A model generated the notes under the pieces. The model worked only from the letters and a program-made list of their open reading frames with translations. It was not told the DNA's origin and made no database searches. Below are positions 1 through 10,199 of a DNA stretch of 64,000 bases, piece by piece. The stretch is from Rhizobium sp. BT03 (GTDB lineage Bacteria > Pseudomonadota > Alphaproteobacteria > Rhizobiales > Rhizobiaceae): positions 2,989,501 through 3,053,500 of the forward strand of contig NZ_CP125640.1 of NCBI RefSeq assembly GCF_030053155.1, written 5' to 3'. Both the position numbers and the translations under genes were made by a program. Each line of letters begins with the position of its first letter. The first letter of the stretch is position 1.

Positions 1-1083
1 CTCAAGGCCATCGACGCGCTGATCCCGGTCGGCCGCGGCCAGCGCGAGCTGGTCATCGGCGACCGCCAGACCGGCAAGACCGCCATTCTTCTCGATGCCT
101 TCCTCAACCAGAAGGCCATTCACGACAACGGCCCCGAGGGCGAGAAGCTTTACTGCGTCTACGTCGCCGTCGGCCAGAAGCGTTCGACCGTTGCCCAGTT
201 CGTCAAGGTGCTCGAAGAGCGCGGCGCATTGAAGTATTCGATCATCGTTGCCGCCACCGCTTCCGACCCGGCGCCGATGCAGTTCCTGGCTCCGTTCGCC
301 GGCTGCGCCATGGGTGAATATTTCCGCGACAACGGCATGCATGCGCTGATCGGTTACGACGACCTGTCGAAGCAGGCCGTGTCCTACCGCCAGATGTCGC
401 TGCTGCTGCGCCGCCCGCCTGGCCGCGAAGCCTATCCGGGCGACGTTTTCTACCTGCATTCGCGCCTGCTCGAGCGCGCTGCGAAGATGAACGACGACAA
501 GGGCGCCGGTTCGCTGACCGCTCTGCCGGTTATCGAAACGCAGGGCAACGACGTGTCGGCCTTCATTCCGACCAACGTGATCTCGATCACCGACGGCCAG
601 ATCTTCCTTGAAACCGACCTGTTCTACCAGGGTATCCGCCCGGCCGTGAACGTCGGTCTGTCGGTCTCCCGCGTCGGCTCGTCGGCGCAGATCAAGGCGA
701 TGAAGCAGGTTGCCGGCTCGATCAAGGGCGAACTCGCCCAGTATCGCGAAATGGCCGCCTTCGCCCAGTTCGGTTCGGATCTCGACGCTGCGACGCAGCG
801 CCTGCTGAACCGCGGCGCGCGCCTGACCGAACTCCTGAAGCAGCCGCAATTCTCGCCGCTGAAGACGGAAGAGCAGGTCGCGGTGATCTTCGCCGGCGTC
901 AACGGCTATCTCGACAAGCTGCCGGTCGCATCGGTCGGCAAGTTCGAGCAGGGCTTCCTCTCCTATCTGCGTTCGGAAGGCTCCGCCATTCTCGACGCGA
1001 TCCGCACGGAAAAGGCAATCAGCGACGATACCAAGGGCAAGCTCACCGCTGCTCTCGATAGCTTCGCAAAGTCTTTCTCGTAA
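1..1083 (+). CDS. atpA: F1F0 ATP synthase subunit alpha (5' truncated by window edge)
   Basis: Alpha subunit of the F1 sector, the non-catalytic nucleotide-binding partner of beta in the alpha3beta3 ring on the inner face of the cytoplasmic membrane. The reading frame is open from base 1 and gives 360 residues. The usual length is about 510, so roughly the first 150 are outside the window. Seen: P-loop GDRQTGKT at the start of the fragment, then [12 protein letters not shown], the [35 protein letters not shown] block interrupted here as family-typical pieces ([14 protein letters not shown]), and the C-terminal helical domain. The atpG start codon lies 28 bases downstream, so it belongs to the atp operon. 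Confidence 0.98.
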   Translation, partial: LKAIDALIPVGRGQRELVIGDRQTGKTAILLDAFLNQKAIHDNGPEGEKLYCVYVAVGQKRSTVAQFVKVLEERGALKYSIIVAATASDPAPMQFLAPFAGCAMGEYFRDNGMHALIGYDDLSKQAVSYRQMSLLLRRPPGREAYPGDVFYLHSRLLERAAKMNDDKGAGSLTALPVIETQGNDVSAFIPTNVISITDGQIFLETDLFYQGIRPAVNVGLSVSRVGSSAQIKAMKQVAGSIKGELAQYREMAAFAQFGSDLDAATQRLLNRGARLTELLKQPQFSPLKTEEQVAVIFAGVNGYLDKLPVASVGKFEQGFLSYLRSEGSAILDAIRTEKAISDDTKGKLTAALDSFAKSFS

Positions 1084-1111
1084 TCAGGCCCTAAGTTAGG
1101 ACGGATCACGG

Positions 1112-3455
<2,344 letters not shown>

Positions 3456-3456
<1 letters not shown>

Positions 3457-3695
3457 TGAGCGACGCGCTAAACGAGATATTCTGCTGCGATTCCCTGAAG
3501 GGGGTCGTGGCGGATCTTCCGGAACCTGCCGCGCCGACCATCTATCGCGCCGATAACGGCGTGCTGATGATGGTGGTCGGCCTGGTCCAGAGCGAGGAAG
3601 GCCTCGGTTATCTCGACCAAGCGATAATGCACTGCCCGTTCTGCGGGACCCAATTGCAAGATGCGAAAGCCATAGCCGAGAAGGTAAGTCACTGA
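3456..3695 (+). CDS. Small CxxC (zinc-ribbon-like) protein inside the atp operon
   Basis: A 79-residue protein of unknown function encoded between atpD and atpC. Its ATG overlaps the atpD stop by one base and its stop overlaps the atpC start by one base, so it is translationally coupled on both sides. Seen: a C-terminal CPFCG half zinc-ribbon and two further Cys near the N terminus (FCCD). There is no signal peptide or membrane segment. A TTG one codon earlier (3453) is an alternative start. No function is recognised. The precise fit suggests it is expressed at ATP-synthase levels. Confidence 0.8.
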
Positions 3696-4102
3696 TGGCT
3701 GACAATTTCAACTTTGAGCTCGTTTCGCCCGAGCGTCTGCTGCTGTCGGAAATGGTGACCGAGGTCGTCATTCCCGCGACGGAAGGCGAAATGACCGTCA
3801 TGGCGCACCATGCGCCGACGATGACGACGGTCAAGCCGGGTCTCGTGAGCGTGCGTTCGGCCTCCGGCAAGAAGCAGGACTATGTCGTATTCGGCGGTTT
3901 CGCCGATATCCTGCCGACCGGCTGCACATTGCTTGCCGAATCCGCCGTACCGGTCGAGGAACTCCACAAGGACGAGCTGACCCGTCGCATCGAGGCCGCC
4001 CGCAGGGAACTCGAGCATGCCGAGCTGCACGAGCATAAGTCGAAGCTCGAGCACTTCATCATGGAACTGACGCATCTGAGCGGCATCGTCCAACAGGATT
4101 GA
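3695..4102 (+). CDS. atpC: F1F0 ATP synthase subunit epsilon
   Basis: Epsilon subunit of the F1 stalk, 135 residues. It has the N-terminal beta-sandwich (NFELVSPERLLLSEMVTEVV, EGEMTVMAHHAPTMT) and a C-terminal helical hairpin (ELTRRIEAARRELEHAEL) that in this family can inhibit ATP hydrolysis. It is the last gene of the operon and is followed within 30 bases by a strong intrinsic terminator. Confidence 0.97.
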   Translation: MADNFNFELVSPERLLLSEMVTEVVIPATEGEMTVMAHHAPTMTTVKPGLVSVRSASGKKQDYVVFGGFADILPTGCTLLAESAVPVEELHKDELTRRIEAARRELEHAELHEHKSKLEHFIMELTHLSGIVQQD

Positions 4103-4128
4103 TCGCAATCGATTTTGCAACGATGAAA

Positions 4129-4151
4129 GGCGGCTCAAGAGCCGCCTTTTT
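4129..4151 (+). terminator. Rho-independent terminator of the atp operon
   Basis: The inverted repeat GGCGGCTC / GAGCCGCC forms an 8-bp stem (effectively 7 bp with a CAAG tetraloop) followed by TTTTT, 27 bases after the atpC stop. Confidence 0.9.
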
Positions 4152-4244
4152 GTATTGTTCATCTCTCGGGATGCGCAGGCAAGGTGGGCGGTTTCAAACG
4201 AGAAAGCGGCGGCTATGGCCGCTTTGCCGACATGCCGGATCGGC

Positions 4245-4982
4245 TCAGAAGCCGGTGCCGCCGCGCAGCTCGATGACGAGCGTCTTCAATAGAATCTTCA
4301 AGTCGAGCAACAGGCTGAAATTCCTGACATAATAGATATCGCAGGCGATGCGGGCGCGGGCTTGCAGCGGTCGCGCCGTCGGGCCGCGCCAGCCGCGCGT
4401 CTGCGCAAGGCCGGTGATGCCGGGGCGCATGATGTGGCGCTGGTGGTAGTCCGGCACCAGTTCCTCATAGAGCCTGCCGGCTGCGCGCATATTGATCGCA
4501 TGGCAGCGCGGACCGACCAGCGACATCTCGCCGATAAGGACGTTGAAAAGCTGCGGCAGCTCGTCGATGTTGGTCCTTCGCAGCACAGCGCCGATGCCGG
4601 TCATCCGGCTGTCGCCCTTGACGGTCTGCCGAATGCCGCTCGGATCACAATCTTCGGCCCGCATCGAGCGGAACTTGAAGACCATGATCTTCCGGCCGTT
4701 CAGTCCCCAGCGGATCTGGCGGAAAAATACCGGACCGCCATCGTCGAGTTTGATGAAGAGAGCGATCGCCAGAAAAAACGGCGCCAGCACGATGAGGGCG
4801 CTGACGGAGGCGACGATGTCGAACAGCCGCTTTACGCCCAGTCGCATAGCCATCTTTCTTTCGACAGGCGAAAAGCTGTTCGGCTGGCGAATGTTGGAGT
4901 TCGCGACAACCAAGGTCCTGGTTTTGTCCTGACGCTGAGACGGATCGAAGCGTGAATTCTTCTTCGAAGTAAAAGCATTCAT
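4245..4982 (-). CDS. Undecaprenyl-phosphate sugar-1-phosphate transferase (ExoY/PssA type)
   Basis: Bacterial sugar transferase family. These enzymes move a hexose-1-phosphate from a UDP-sugar to undecaprenyl phosphate and so start assembly of an exopolysaccharide repeat unit. It has 245 residues. Seen: KRLFDIVASVSALIVLAPFF, the single N-terminal membrane helix; then the catalytic region with GGPVFFRQIRWG, KFRSM, RRTNIDELPQLFNVL, GEMSLVGPR and PGITGLAQTRGWRG. Members of this short class lack the four extra membrane helices of the WcaJ/PglC-long forms. The donor sugar cannot be read from sequence. The gene stands alone, so it could be a second ExoY-like priming enzyme rather than the main EPS one. 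Confidence 0.9.
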   Translation of the reverse strand: MNAFTSKKNSRFDPSQRQDKTRTLVVANSNIRQPNSFSPVERKMAMRLGVKRLFDIVASVSALIVLAPFFLAIALFIKLDDGGPVFFRQIRWGLNGRKIMVFKFRSMRAEDCDPSGIRQTVKGDSRMTGIGAVLRRTNIDELPQLFNVLIGEMSLVGPRCHAINMRAAGRLYEELVPDYHQRHIMRPGITGLAQTRGWRGPTARPLQARARIACDIYYVRNFSLLLDLKILLKTLVIELRGGTGF

Positions 4983-5149
4983 TACGCAAGGTCCACAAGT
5001 TTAGCTGCGATACTGAACTACAGGGAGACAGATACATGCTCATCTACCGTTTGTCATCGGTATAAATAAGAATCCCGTAACCCTAAAGAAGCCAAAAATG
5101 GGAGTATCTCGCGGTTAACCTTAACGCCTTAGTTGAAATGACTGGAAAT

Positions 5150-6370
5150 TTATACTTTAAAAGGAGTAGCCCGATTGGGTTGGTGGGGTGTCAGGCGGTT
5201 GCCGAGATCGATCGCCGGTTTCTCCAGCAGGTGGTAGCTGAGGCTGGCGACGAGAAGGACGAGCGCTGCCGCCAGTCCGCAAGACTGCAGCCAGCCGGTG
5301 ACGACATTTTCCGTGGAAGCGCCGAACGAACCGGGCTCGAGCCTCTGGATCGATATCAGGATGATCTCCTGCCAGATATAGATGCCGAAGGAGATCTTGG
5401 CGATGTAGCGGATGGGTGCATTGTCGAGCAGCCTGCCGAGGTGTTGCGAATGGCAGAGCGAAACGAGCGCCGTTGCGATCGCCAGCGGAAAGACCGGAAA
5501 GCCATAAGGGATTTCGAGCCAGCCGTAGGCTTCAGGGGTGCCGCCGGGCGATATGACTAGGCGGTAGCCGGCAACGGCGAGGGCCAGCAGCGCTGCGGCA
5601 TCGAACCAGAAGGAGGGCCGTCTTCCGAGCATGACCTCGACGCCGGCGGCGAACGCACCAAGGGCGAAGACGGAAAAGAAGCCGATCGGATTATATCGCG
5701 GCATCCACTCCTTCGCCCCGCCCTGGAGGCCGTATTGCCAGCCGCGCCCGATGTCGTCGAGCGGAAAGACGATGAGGATCAGCACATGGGCGAGGAGGAC
5801 GCCTGCGATGACGCAAAGCCAGGCGAAGCGGGCAAGCGGCGGACGCTGCCTGAGCAGGGGCAAACGAAACAGCAGGAAAAAGCAGACCGGCAGCAGCACA
5901 TAGCTGGTGACCTCGAAGGGAATCGACCAGAGCGGGCCGTCGGCTTCGACGGGAAAAAATGTGCGCCAATGCCATTGGCTCATGAACAGCAGCCCGGAGA
6001 CGTAGCGGAGCGTCAGCTCCGGCGTCAGCGGCAGGGCAAGCAGCGTCAGGCTGAGGGTGAAGCTGACGGTTGCGGCCACCCAGAAGCCCGGCGCGATGCG
6101 CGCCGCCCTGCGGATCGCGTAATGGCGCAGGCTCGGCATGGCGCGGCCGTCGTCGAGCGCGCGCCAGAAGGGATGGGCGAGAAGAAAGCCGCTGAGCACG
6201 AAGAAGATGGCAACGCCGAAATTGCCGAAGCGGAGGATCTGCGCAGCCGTTCCCAGTTCGTCGGGAATTCTGCGCATATCCAGCCGGAGCGCGAGGTGGT
6301 GGGCGAGCACCAGCAGACAAGCCGTCGCGCGCAGAAAGTCCGCTCCGGCCAGTCTTCCCTGTTGTCGCAT
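5150..6370 (-). CDS. Acyltransferase 3 family membrane protein
   Basis: OafA/ExoZ-type integral membrane O-acyltransferase, 406 residues, which decorates surface sugars with acetyl or similar groups. Seen: near the N terminus the RATACLLVLAHHLALRL segment, the family's first membrane helix with the conserved His, then about ten hydrophobic segments such as FFVLSGFLLAHPFW and YVLLPVCFFLLF. The C-terminal part FGIYIWQEIILI is typical. Acceptor unknown. It faces the same way as the sugar transferase gene and may act on the same polysaccharide, but the 170-base gap gives no proof of co-transcription. Confidence 0.9.
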   Translation of the reverse strand: MRQQGRLAGADFLRATACLLVLAHHLALRLDMRRIPDELGTAAQILRFGNFGVAIFFVLSGFLLAHPFWRALDDGRAMPSLRHYAIRRAARIAPGFWVAATVSFTLSLTLLALPLTPELTLRYVSGLLFMSQWHWRTFFPVEADGPLWSIPFEVTSYVLLPVCFFLLFRLPLLRQRPPLARFAWLCVIAGVLLAHVLILIVFPLDDIGRGWQYGLQGGAKEWMPRYNPIGFFSVFALGAFAAGVEVMLGRRPSFWFDAAALLALAVAGYRLVISPGGTPEAYGWLEIPYGFPVFPLAIATALVSLCHSQHLGRLLDNAPIRYIAKISFGIYIWQEIILISIQRLEPGSFGASTENVVTGWLQSCGLAAALVLLVASLSYHLLEKPAIDLGNRLTPHQPNRATPFKV

Positions 6371-6436
6371 CCTGTCCCTCGCCCTACCCGGTGACTTTGC
6401 CGCGGAACGCGGCGGCGGGCAAGGCCGGGGCTGGGC

Positions 6437-7447
6437 TCAGGCCAAGAGATCGTTGGTATAATAGGTGGAAAAGTCCGGCTTCTCCTTGAGCGCGGCGCCA
6501 TTCGCATCGACCAGAATGCCGTTCTCGAGCAGGAAGCCACCGATGGCATCGGCCTTTGCCGGATCGAGCGTGCCGATCACGCCGGCTTCGGACTTCAGGA
6601 AGTGACCTTCGATCAATGCCTTCTGCGAGGCTTTCACCAGTTCGGTGTTCATCAGCGCGCCATTGCTTTCGGATATCAGCAGCGCGCAGGCCTCGTCGGG
6701 ATGATCGACGGAATAGGCATAACCCTTCAGCGTTGCCTGAATGAAAGCGCGGGCATTGTCCCGATTGGCCGAGAGATAGGCGTCGCTGGAGACGATGACC
6801 GTCGTCTGCTCGTCGGGAATGCCGTAGTCGGAATAGTGGAAGCGGCTGATTTTCCGGTTTTCCAGTTCGGCGGCAACGCCTTCCCAGGTATAGATCTCCA
6901 GGGTGAAATCGATCGAGCCATTGTCCAGCGCCTCGTAGGCGGAGGTGCCGAGCGTGACGGTCTTGACCTCGCCTTTGCCGCCATCGTTGCGGATCATCGC
7001 CGAGATCAGCGCGCTCTCCCAGGTGCCGCCGAAGCCGCCATAGGTCTTGCCGTCGAGATCCCTGGGGCTCTTGATGTCGTCGCGTCCGCCCTTGAAGATC
7101 AGCCGCGCTGTTTCGGTCTGGACGACGCCGTAGACCATCTTCACGTCGCCGCCGGCGGCGCGCTGGGTGATGGCCTCGATCTCGCTGCTGATGCCGAAGT
7201 CGGCGACGCCGTTCGATACCAGCGTTCCGGCGCTGGTATCGGTAAAGGGAAGAATTTCGACATCGAGGCCGGCAGCCTCATAGAAGCCCTTCGCCTTGGC
7301 GACATAGATGCCGATATGGTTGGTGTTGGGCGTCCAGTCGAGGGCGATGCGCGCCTTTGCGGGCGCCGACTGGGCGAAGGCCGGGCGGCCGGCAAGGCTT
7401 GCCGCGATGGCGGCGAAGATCGTCTGGCGACGGGTGAGAAGCAGCAT
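6437..7447 (-). CDS. thiY: Thiamine-precursor (HMP) ABC transporter, periplasmic binding protein
   Basis: NMT1/THI5-like substrate-binding protein, 336 residues. It probably binds formylaminopyrimidine or HMP (pyrimidine precursors of thiamine) in the periplasm. Seen: signal peptide with a twin-Arg (LTRRQTIFAAIAAS, ending AFA-QS), then the family signature LDWTPNTNHIGIYVAKAKGFY and GLDVEILPF. It is the last gene of the riboswitch-led operon and is separated from the ATPase gene by a palindromic repeat. The HMP assignment rests on the TPP riboswitch and the family. Other NMT1 members bind unrelated ligands. Confidence 0.88.
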   Translation of the reverse strand: MLLLTRRQTIFAAIAASLAGRPAFAQSAPAKARIALDWTPNTNHIGIYVAKAKGFYEAAGLDVEILPFTDTSAGTLVSNGVADFGISSEIEAITQRAAGGDVKMVYGVVQTETARLIFKGGRDDIKSPRDLDGKTYGGFGGTWESALISAMIRNDGGKGEVKTVTLGTSAYEALDNGSIDFTLEIYTWEGVAAELENRKISRFHYSDYGIPDEQTTVIVSSDAYLSANRDNARAFIQATLKGYAYSVDHPDEACALLISESNGALMNTELVKASQKALIEGHFLKSEAGVIGTLDPAKADAIGGFLLENGILVDANGAALKEKPDFSTYYTNDLLA

Positions 7448-7466
7448 GGTGACCTCCTCGGGTCTC

Positions 7467-7518
7467 TAGAGCATGATGTTGAAAAGTGTGAGCGATTTTC
7501 TCATGGCATCATGCTCTA
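7467..7518. repeat. Rhizobiales palindromic repeat (AGAGCATGATG type)
   Basis: Perfect 12-bp arms TAGAGCATGATG and CATCATGCTCTA enclose 28 bases of the GAAAAGTGTGAGCG type. From memory this is a very common dispersed intergenic repeat in Rhizobium and relatives. The right arm supplies the stop codon of the upstream ATPase gene (thiZ), and the repeat copy probably extends to about 7555. Confidence 0.8.
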
Positions 7519-8328
7519 ACTCTTTAAATTGGAACGGGATTCAGATTTTAGGCCGACAGGCCTGAAATCATCCTGTTCCAGCGGATGAAGCAGGGTTTGC
7601 AGGATTTCGGTTTCGATCGCCTGGGCCGCCGGCGAGCCGAGATCGGCAATGCTTCTCGGACGGGGCAGGGGAACGTGGAATTCGCGGATGATACGCGCCG
7701 GTCGGGCCGAAAGCACGTAGATGCGGTCGGAGAGGAACACCGCCTCGCGGACATCATGGGTGATCAGCAGCGCCGTCCAGCGGTGTTCGGTCCACATGCC
7801 CTGCAGCCATTCCTGGATCTGCGTGCGCGTCAGCGCGTCGAGCGCGCCGAACGGCTCGTCGAGCAGCAGCATGTCCTGGGTCTGGACGACGGTGCGCAGC
7901 AGGGCGGCGCGCTGACGCATGCCGCCGGACAGTTCGGAGGGATAATGGTGTTCGAAACCGGCAAGACCGAAGCGCTCGAACAGCGGCGCCACCGCGGCGC
8001 GGGCCGCCCGGCGGCTCATGCCCCGCACCTCGAGGCCAAGGGCGGCATTGTCGATGATCCGGCGCCAAGGCATCAGCGCATCGCGCTGCGGCATGAAGGC
8101 GAAGGAGTGCGGCGCCTCTTCCAGCGGCGTGCCTTTGAAAAGCACGGTGCCGGAATTGGGCCGAAGCGCCTGCGTCAGCAAGCGGAGCACCGTCGATTTT
8201 CCGGAGCCGGACGGGCCGACGATCGAGACGAACTCGCCGTTTGCGACGCTGAGCGAGATATCGCCCAGCACCTTCATGCCGTCGAAGGATTTGGCGATAT
8301 TGCGCAGTTCAACCATTCTATCGCTCAT
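7516..8328 (-). CDS. thiZ: Thiamine-precursor ABC transporter, ATP-binding protein
   Basis: ATPase subunit of the SsuB/TauB/ThiZ group, 270 residues. Seen: Walker A GPSGSGKST, Q-loop FMPQRDALMPWR, signature LSGGMRQRAAL, Walker B MLLLDEPFGALD and H-loop LLITHDVREAV. It overlaps the permease gene by 4 bases. The last dozen or so residues (around KSESRSNLKS) come from the adjacent palindromic repeat, whose arm encodes the stop, so the original C terminus was probably replaced. Confidence 0.92.
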   Translation of the reverse strand: MSDRMVELRNIAKSFDGMKVLGDISLSVANGEFVSIVGPSGSGKSTVLRLLTQALRPNSGTVLFKGTPLEEAPHSFAFMPQRDALMPWRRIIDNAALGLEVRGMSRRAARAAVAPLFERFGLAGFEHHYPSELSGGMRQRAALLRTVVQTQDMLLLDEPFGALDALTRTQIQEWLQGMWTEHRWTALLITHDVREAVFLSDRIYVLSARPARIIREFHVPLPRPRSIADLGSPAAQAIETEILQTLLHPLEQDDFRPVGLKSESRSNLKS

Positions 8329-9131
8329 CGGCGCCGCTCCCCGGATGGCTGCCAGGGCATGAGGAGGCGCTGGATCACGAGCGTCAGGCCGAAGAGGCAG
8401 AGGGTGAGCACGGCGCTGACGACGACGGCGGCGAGCACGAGATCGGGACGGAAATTGTTCTTGGCGTTGAGGATGTAGATGCCGAGGCCGCGGGCGGCGC
8501 CGGCATATTCGGCAAAGATCGCCCCGACGACGGCATAGGTGATCGAAATTCTGAGGCCGGCGAAGAAATAAGGCAGCGCGGAGGGAAGCCGTGCCAGGCG
8601 GAAGATGCGCCAGCGGCTCGCCTTCATCGAGTTCAAGAGTTCGGCGATGTCGCGGTCGGTCGATTCATAGCCCTGCAGCAGGGCGACGAGCAGCGGGAAG
8701 AAGGTGACGAGCGCCACCAGCAGGATCTTCGGCAACAGGCCGAAACCGAACCAGAGGACGACAAGCGGCGCGATCGCCACCAGCGGCAGGGTCTGGCTGG
8801 CGATGAAGATCGGCAGCAAGGCCCGGCGCATGAAGGGCATGAAATCCATGAGGATCGAAGCGGCGAAGGCGAAGGCAAGCGACAGCGCGAAACCGCCGAG
8901 CGTCGCGCCGAGCGTCGGCCAGGTGTTCGATATCAGCGCCTCGCGGTTCAGCCAGCCTTGGATGAGAATGCGCGAAGGCGCCGGCAGGATGGAAGGTTTG
9001 ATGCCGGAGAGATCGACATAGACTTCCCATGCCGCCAGAAAGGCGCAGCCCGCGAGCAAGGCGGGTATTGCCCGGTACAGGGCAGTGCCGAGCGCGGCAA
9101 GGCGCGAATCCTGAGGTCGTGGCAGTGTCAT
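8325..9131 (-). CDS. thiX: Thiamine-precursor ABC transporter, permease
   Basis: BPD-type membrane permease, 268 residues, about six membrane helices. The EAA-like loop is seen at ELLNSMKASRWRIFRLARLPSALPYF-type sequence (about residues 160-190). It pairs with the ATPase encoded downstream. Its ATG overlaps the stop of the 42-residue YkoF-like gene by one base (TGATG), which indicates translational coupling to that leader gene. Confidence 0.92.
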   Translation of the reverse strand: MTLPRPQDSRLAALGTALYRAIPALLAGCAFLAAWEVYVDLSGIKPSILPAPSRILIQGWLNREALISNTWPTLGATLGGFALSLAFAFAASILMDFMPFMRRALLPIFIASQTLPLVAIAPLVVLWFGFGLLPKILLVALVTFFPLLVALLQGYESTDRDIAELLNSMKASRWRIFRLARLPSALPYFFAGLRISITYAVVGAIFAEYAGAARGLGIYILNAKNNFRPDLVLAAVVVSAVLTLCLFGLTLVIQRLLMPWQPSGERRR

Positions 9132-9259
9132 CAGCGTCTGATTTCAGTCTCGATGCGCAGCCGGTCGTGATCGGGATCGAGCGCCTCGACGGCATCGAGA
9201 ATGATGCCGGCGACATTGCCGGATATCGGATAGAATGACACTTGTGCGCGTGAGAACAT
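9131..9259 (-). CDS. 42-residue YkoF-like thiamine-binding domain remnant / leader
   Basis: Short gene between the TPP riboswitch and the permease. It starts MFSRAQVSFYPISGNVAG and ends at RIETEIRR. The beginning resembles the first strand and helix of the YkoF/MTH1187 thiamine-binding fold (family normally about 90-200 residues), which is often co-transcribed with thiamine transporters. The rest of the fold is absent. It has a good ribosome-binding site (GGAGCGAGG, 5-6 bases before the ATG) that lies inside the 3' strand of the riboswitch. It is probably a shortened gene kept as the riboswitch-controlled entry point for ribosomes onto thiX. The homology call is from memory of the family. Confidence 0.6.
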   Translation of the reverse strand: MFSRAQVSFYPISGNVAGIILDAVEALDPDHDRLRIETEIRR

Positions 9260-9261
9260 CT

Positions 9262-9356
9262 GAACCTCGCTCCGCTGGCATTACCCAGATCAGCTTTGAA
9301 GGGTCCAGAGGCTTGCGCCTCACATCTCAGCCCCGGCGATACGGAGCTCCCCTGTA
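9262..9356 (-). promoter_or_regulatory. TPP riboswitch (thi box)
   Basis: Reading the minus strand, the aptamer core is clear: GGGGAGCTCCG, GGGGCTGAGATG, a P3-type hairpin AGGCGCAAGCCT, GGACCCTTCAAAGCTGAT and CTGGGTAATGCCAGCGGAG. GCTCCG and CGGAGC can pair as the closing stem. That stem's 3' strand contains the GGAGCGAGG ribosome-binding site of the next gene, so ligand binding should block translation (the usual proteobacterial mode). It controls the thiamine-precursor transporter operon. Confidence 0.95.
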
Positions 9357-9446
9357 TTTCGGCGGAAACTATCACCCGGGTTTTTTTCCCGCAACCGCAA
9401 AATTGCGACCCCGTCCGTCCTGTCGGAGTGGATCTGATGTCAGGGA

Positions 9447-9477
9447 AACACCCGAGCGGAAGTCCCGCTCGGGTGTT
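9447..9477. terminator. 13-bp hairpin between riboswitch and soxR, possible minus-strand terminator
   Basis: Perfect 13-bp stem with a 5-base loop (arms AACACCCGAGCGG and its complement). No plus-strand gene ends here. On the minus strand it lies about 115-145 bases downstream of a SoxR-type promoter and is followed by only a short T stretch (GTGTTTCCC). It could end a short SoxR-driven RNA, or be a partial block ahead of the thiamine operon. Confidence 0.5.
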
Positions 9478-9590
9478 CCTCGGTGGGCCCGTACCTGCCG
9501 GGAACGGGACCGCAGCTTGCTGCCTCAGGCGGCGGTATCGGCATGCGTAAGGGCGCGCGCCCGATCGGCTTTACGATTGCAGGAACAGGG

Positions 9591-9621
9591 GTTATAAAAC
9601 CTCAACTAATATTGAGGTCAA
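9591..9621 (-). promoter_or_regulatory. SoxR-type promoter and SoxR box
   Basis: The 18-bp dyad CCTCAACTAATATTGAGG (9600-9617) matches the arms of the known SoxR site (CCTCAA/TTGAGG). On the minus strand it lies between TTGACC (-35, 9616-9621) and TATAAC (-10, 9591-9596), separated by 19 bp. That overlong spacing is diagnostic of MerR-family activated promoters. On the plus strand, TTTACG (9570-9575), 17 bp and TATAAA (9593-9598) form a likely soxR promoter whose start site falls inside the dyad, which suggests autorepression. Confidence 0.8.
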
Positions 9622-9627
9622 GAGGCG

Positions 9628-10104
9628 ATGGATCGGATTTCGGCAGCGCAGCCCGGCAGGCTGCTGACGGTCGGCGAGGTGGCGGAGCGCAGCGGCCTTG
9701 CCGTTTCGGCGCTGCATTTCTACGAGACCAAGGGTTTGATCTCGAGCATCCGCTCCCGCGGCAACCAGCGGCGCTACGGGCGCGACGTGCTTCGCCGCCT
9801 CGGCATCATCAAGGTGGCGCAGCGTGTCGGTATTCCGCTTGCGGAAATTCAGGCGGCGTTCCAGTCGCTGCCGCAGGGGCGCACGCCGACGGCCGCCGAT
9901 TGGCAGACGCTGTCGGCACGATGGAAGGACGATCTCGACCAGCGAATCGGCCAGCTCAGCCTGCTGCGTGACCGCCTGGCCGGCTGCATCGGCTGCGGCT
10001 GCCTGTCGATCGAAAGCTGTCCGCTGCGCAATCCCTGCGACCGGCTCGGCAGGCAAGGGCCGGGTGCGCGGCTGCTGGAGACCGAAAACGAGCCCGTTGT
10101 TTAG
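9628..10104 (+). CDS. soxR: Redox-sensitive transcriptional activator SoxR
   Basis: MerR-family regulator, 158 residues. Seen: N-terminal winged helix [19 protein letters not shown], a dimerisation helix, and the diagnostic 2Fe-2S cysteines C120, C123, C125 and C131 in [17 protein letters not shown]. Oxidation of the cluster by redox-cycling compounds or superoxide switches it on. The start follows AAGAGG. There is no soxS. In alphaproteobacteria SoxR usually controls a few transport or oxidoreductase genes directly. Its own SoxR box lies 10 bases upstream and faces a leftward promoter. The SDR downstream could also be a target but has no visible box. Confidence 0.95.
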   Translation: MDRISAAQPGRLLTVGEVAERSGLAVSALHFYETKGLISSIRSRGNQRRYGRDVLRRLGIIKVAQRVGIPLAEIQAAFQSLPQGRTPTAADWQTLSARWKDDLDQRIGQLSLLRDRLAGCIGCGCLSIESCPLRNPCDRLGRQGPGARLLETENEPVV

Positions 10105-10199
10105 TCCTGGCTTTCCCCGGAAAGATCGATGCCTGCCTTTCTTTCGGCCGCGGTGCTCATATGTTAAGGGCAAGTGAAGCAACCGAGGAGGACGGCTTC

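Noticed and set aside
9440..9544. 34-codon frame on the minus strand between SoxR promoter and riboswitch
   Set aside because: No ribosome-binding site and it runs through the hairpin; kept only as part of a possible small RNA.
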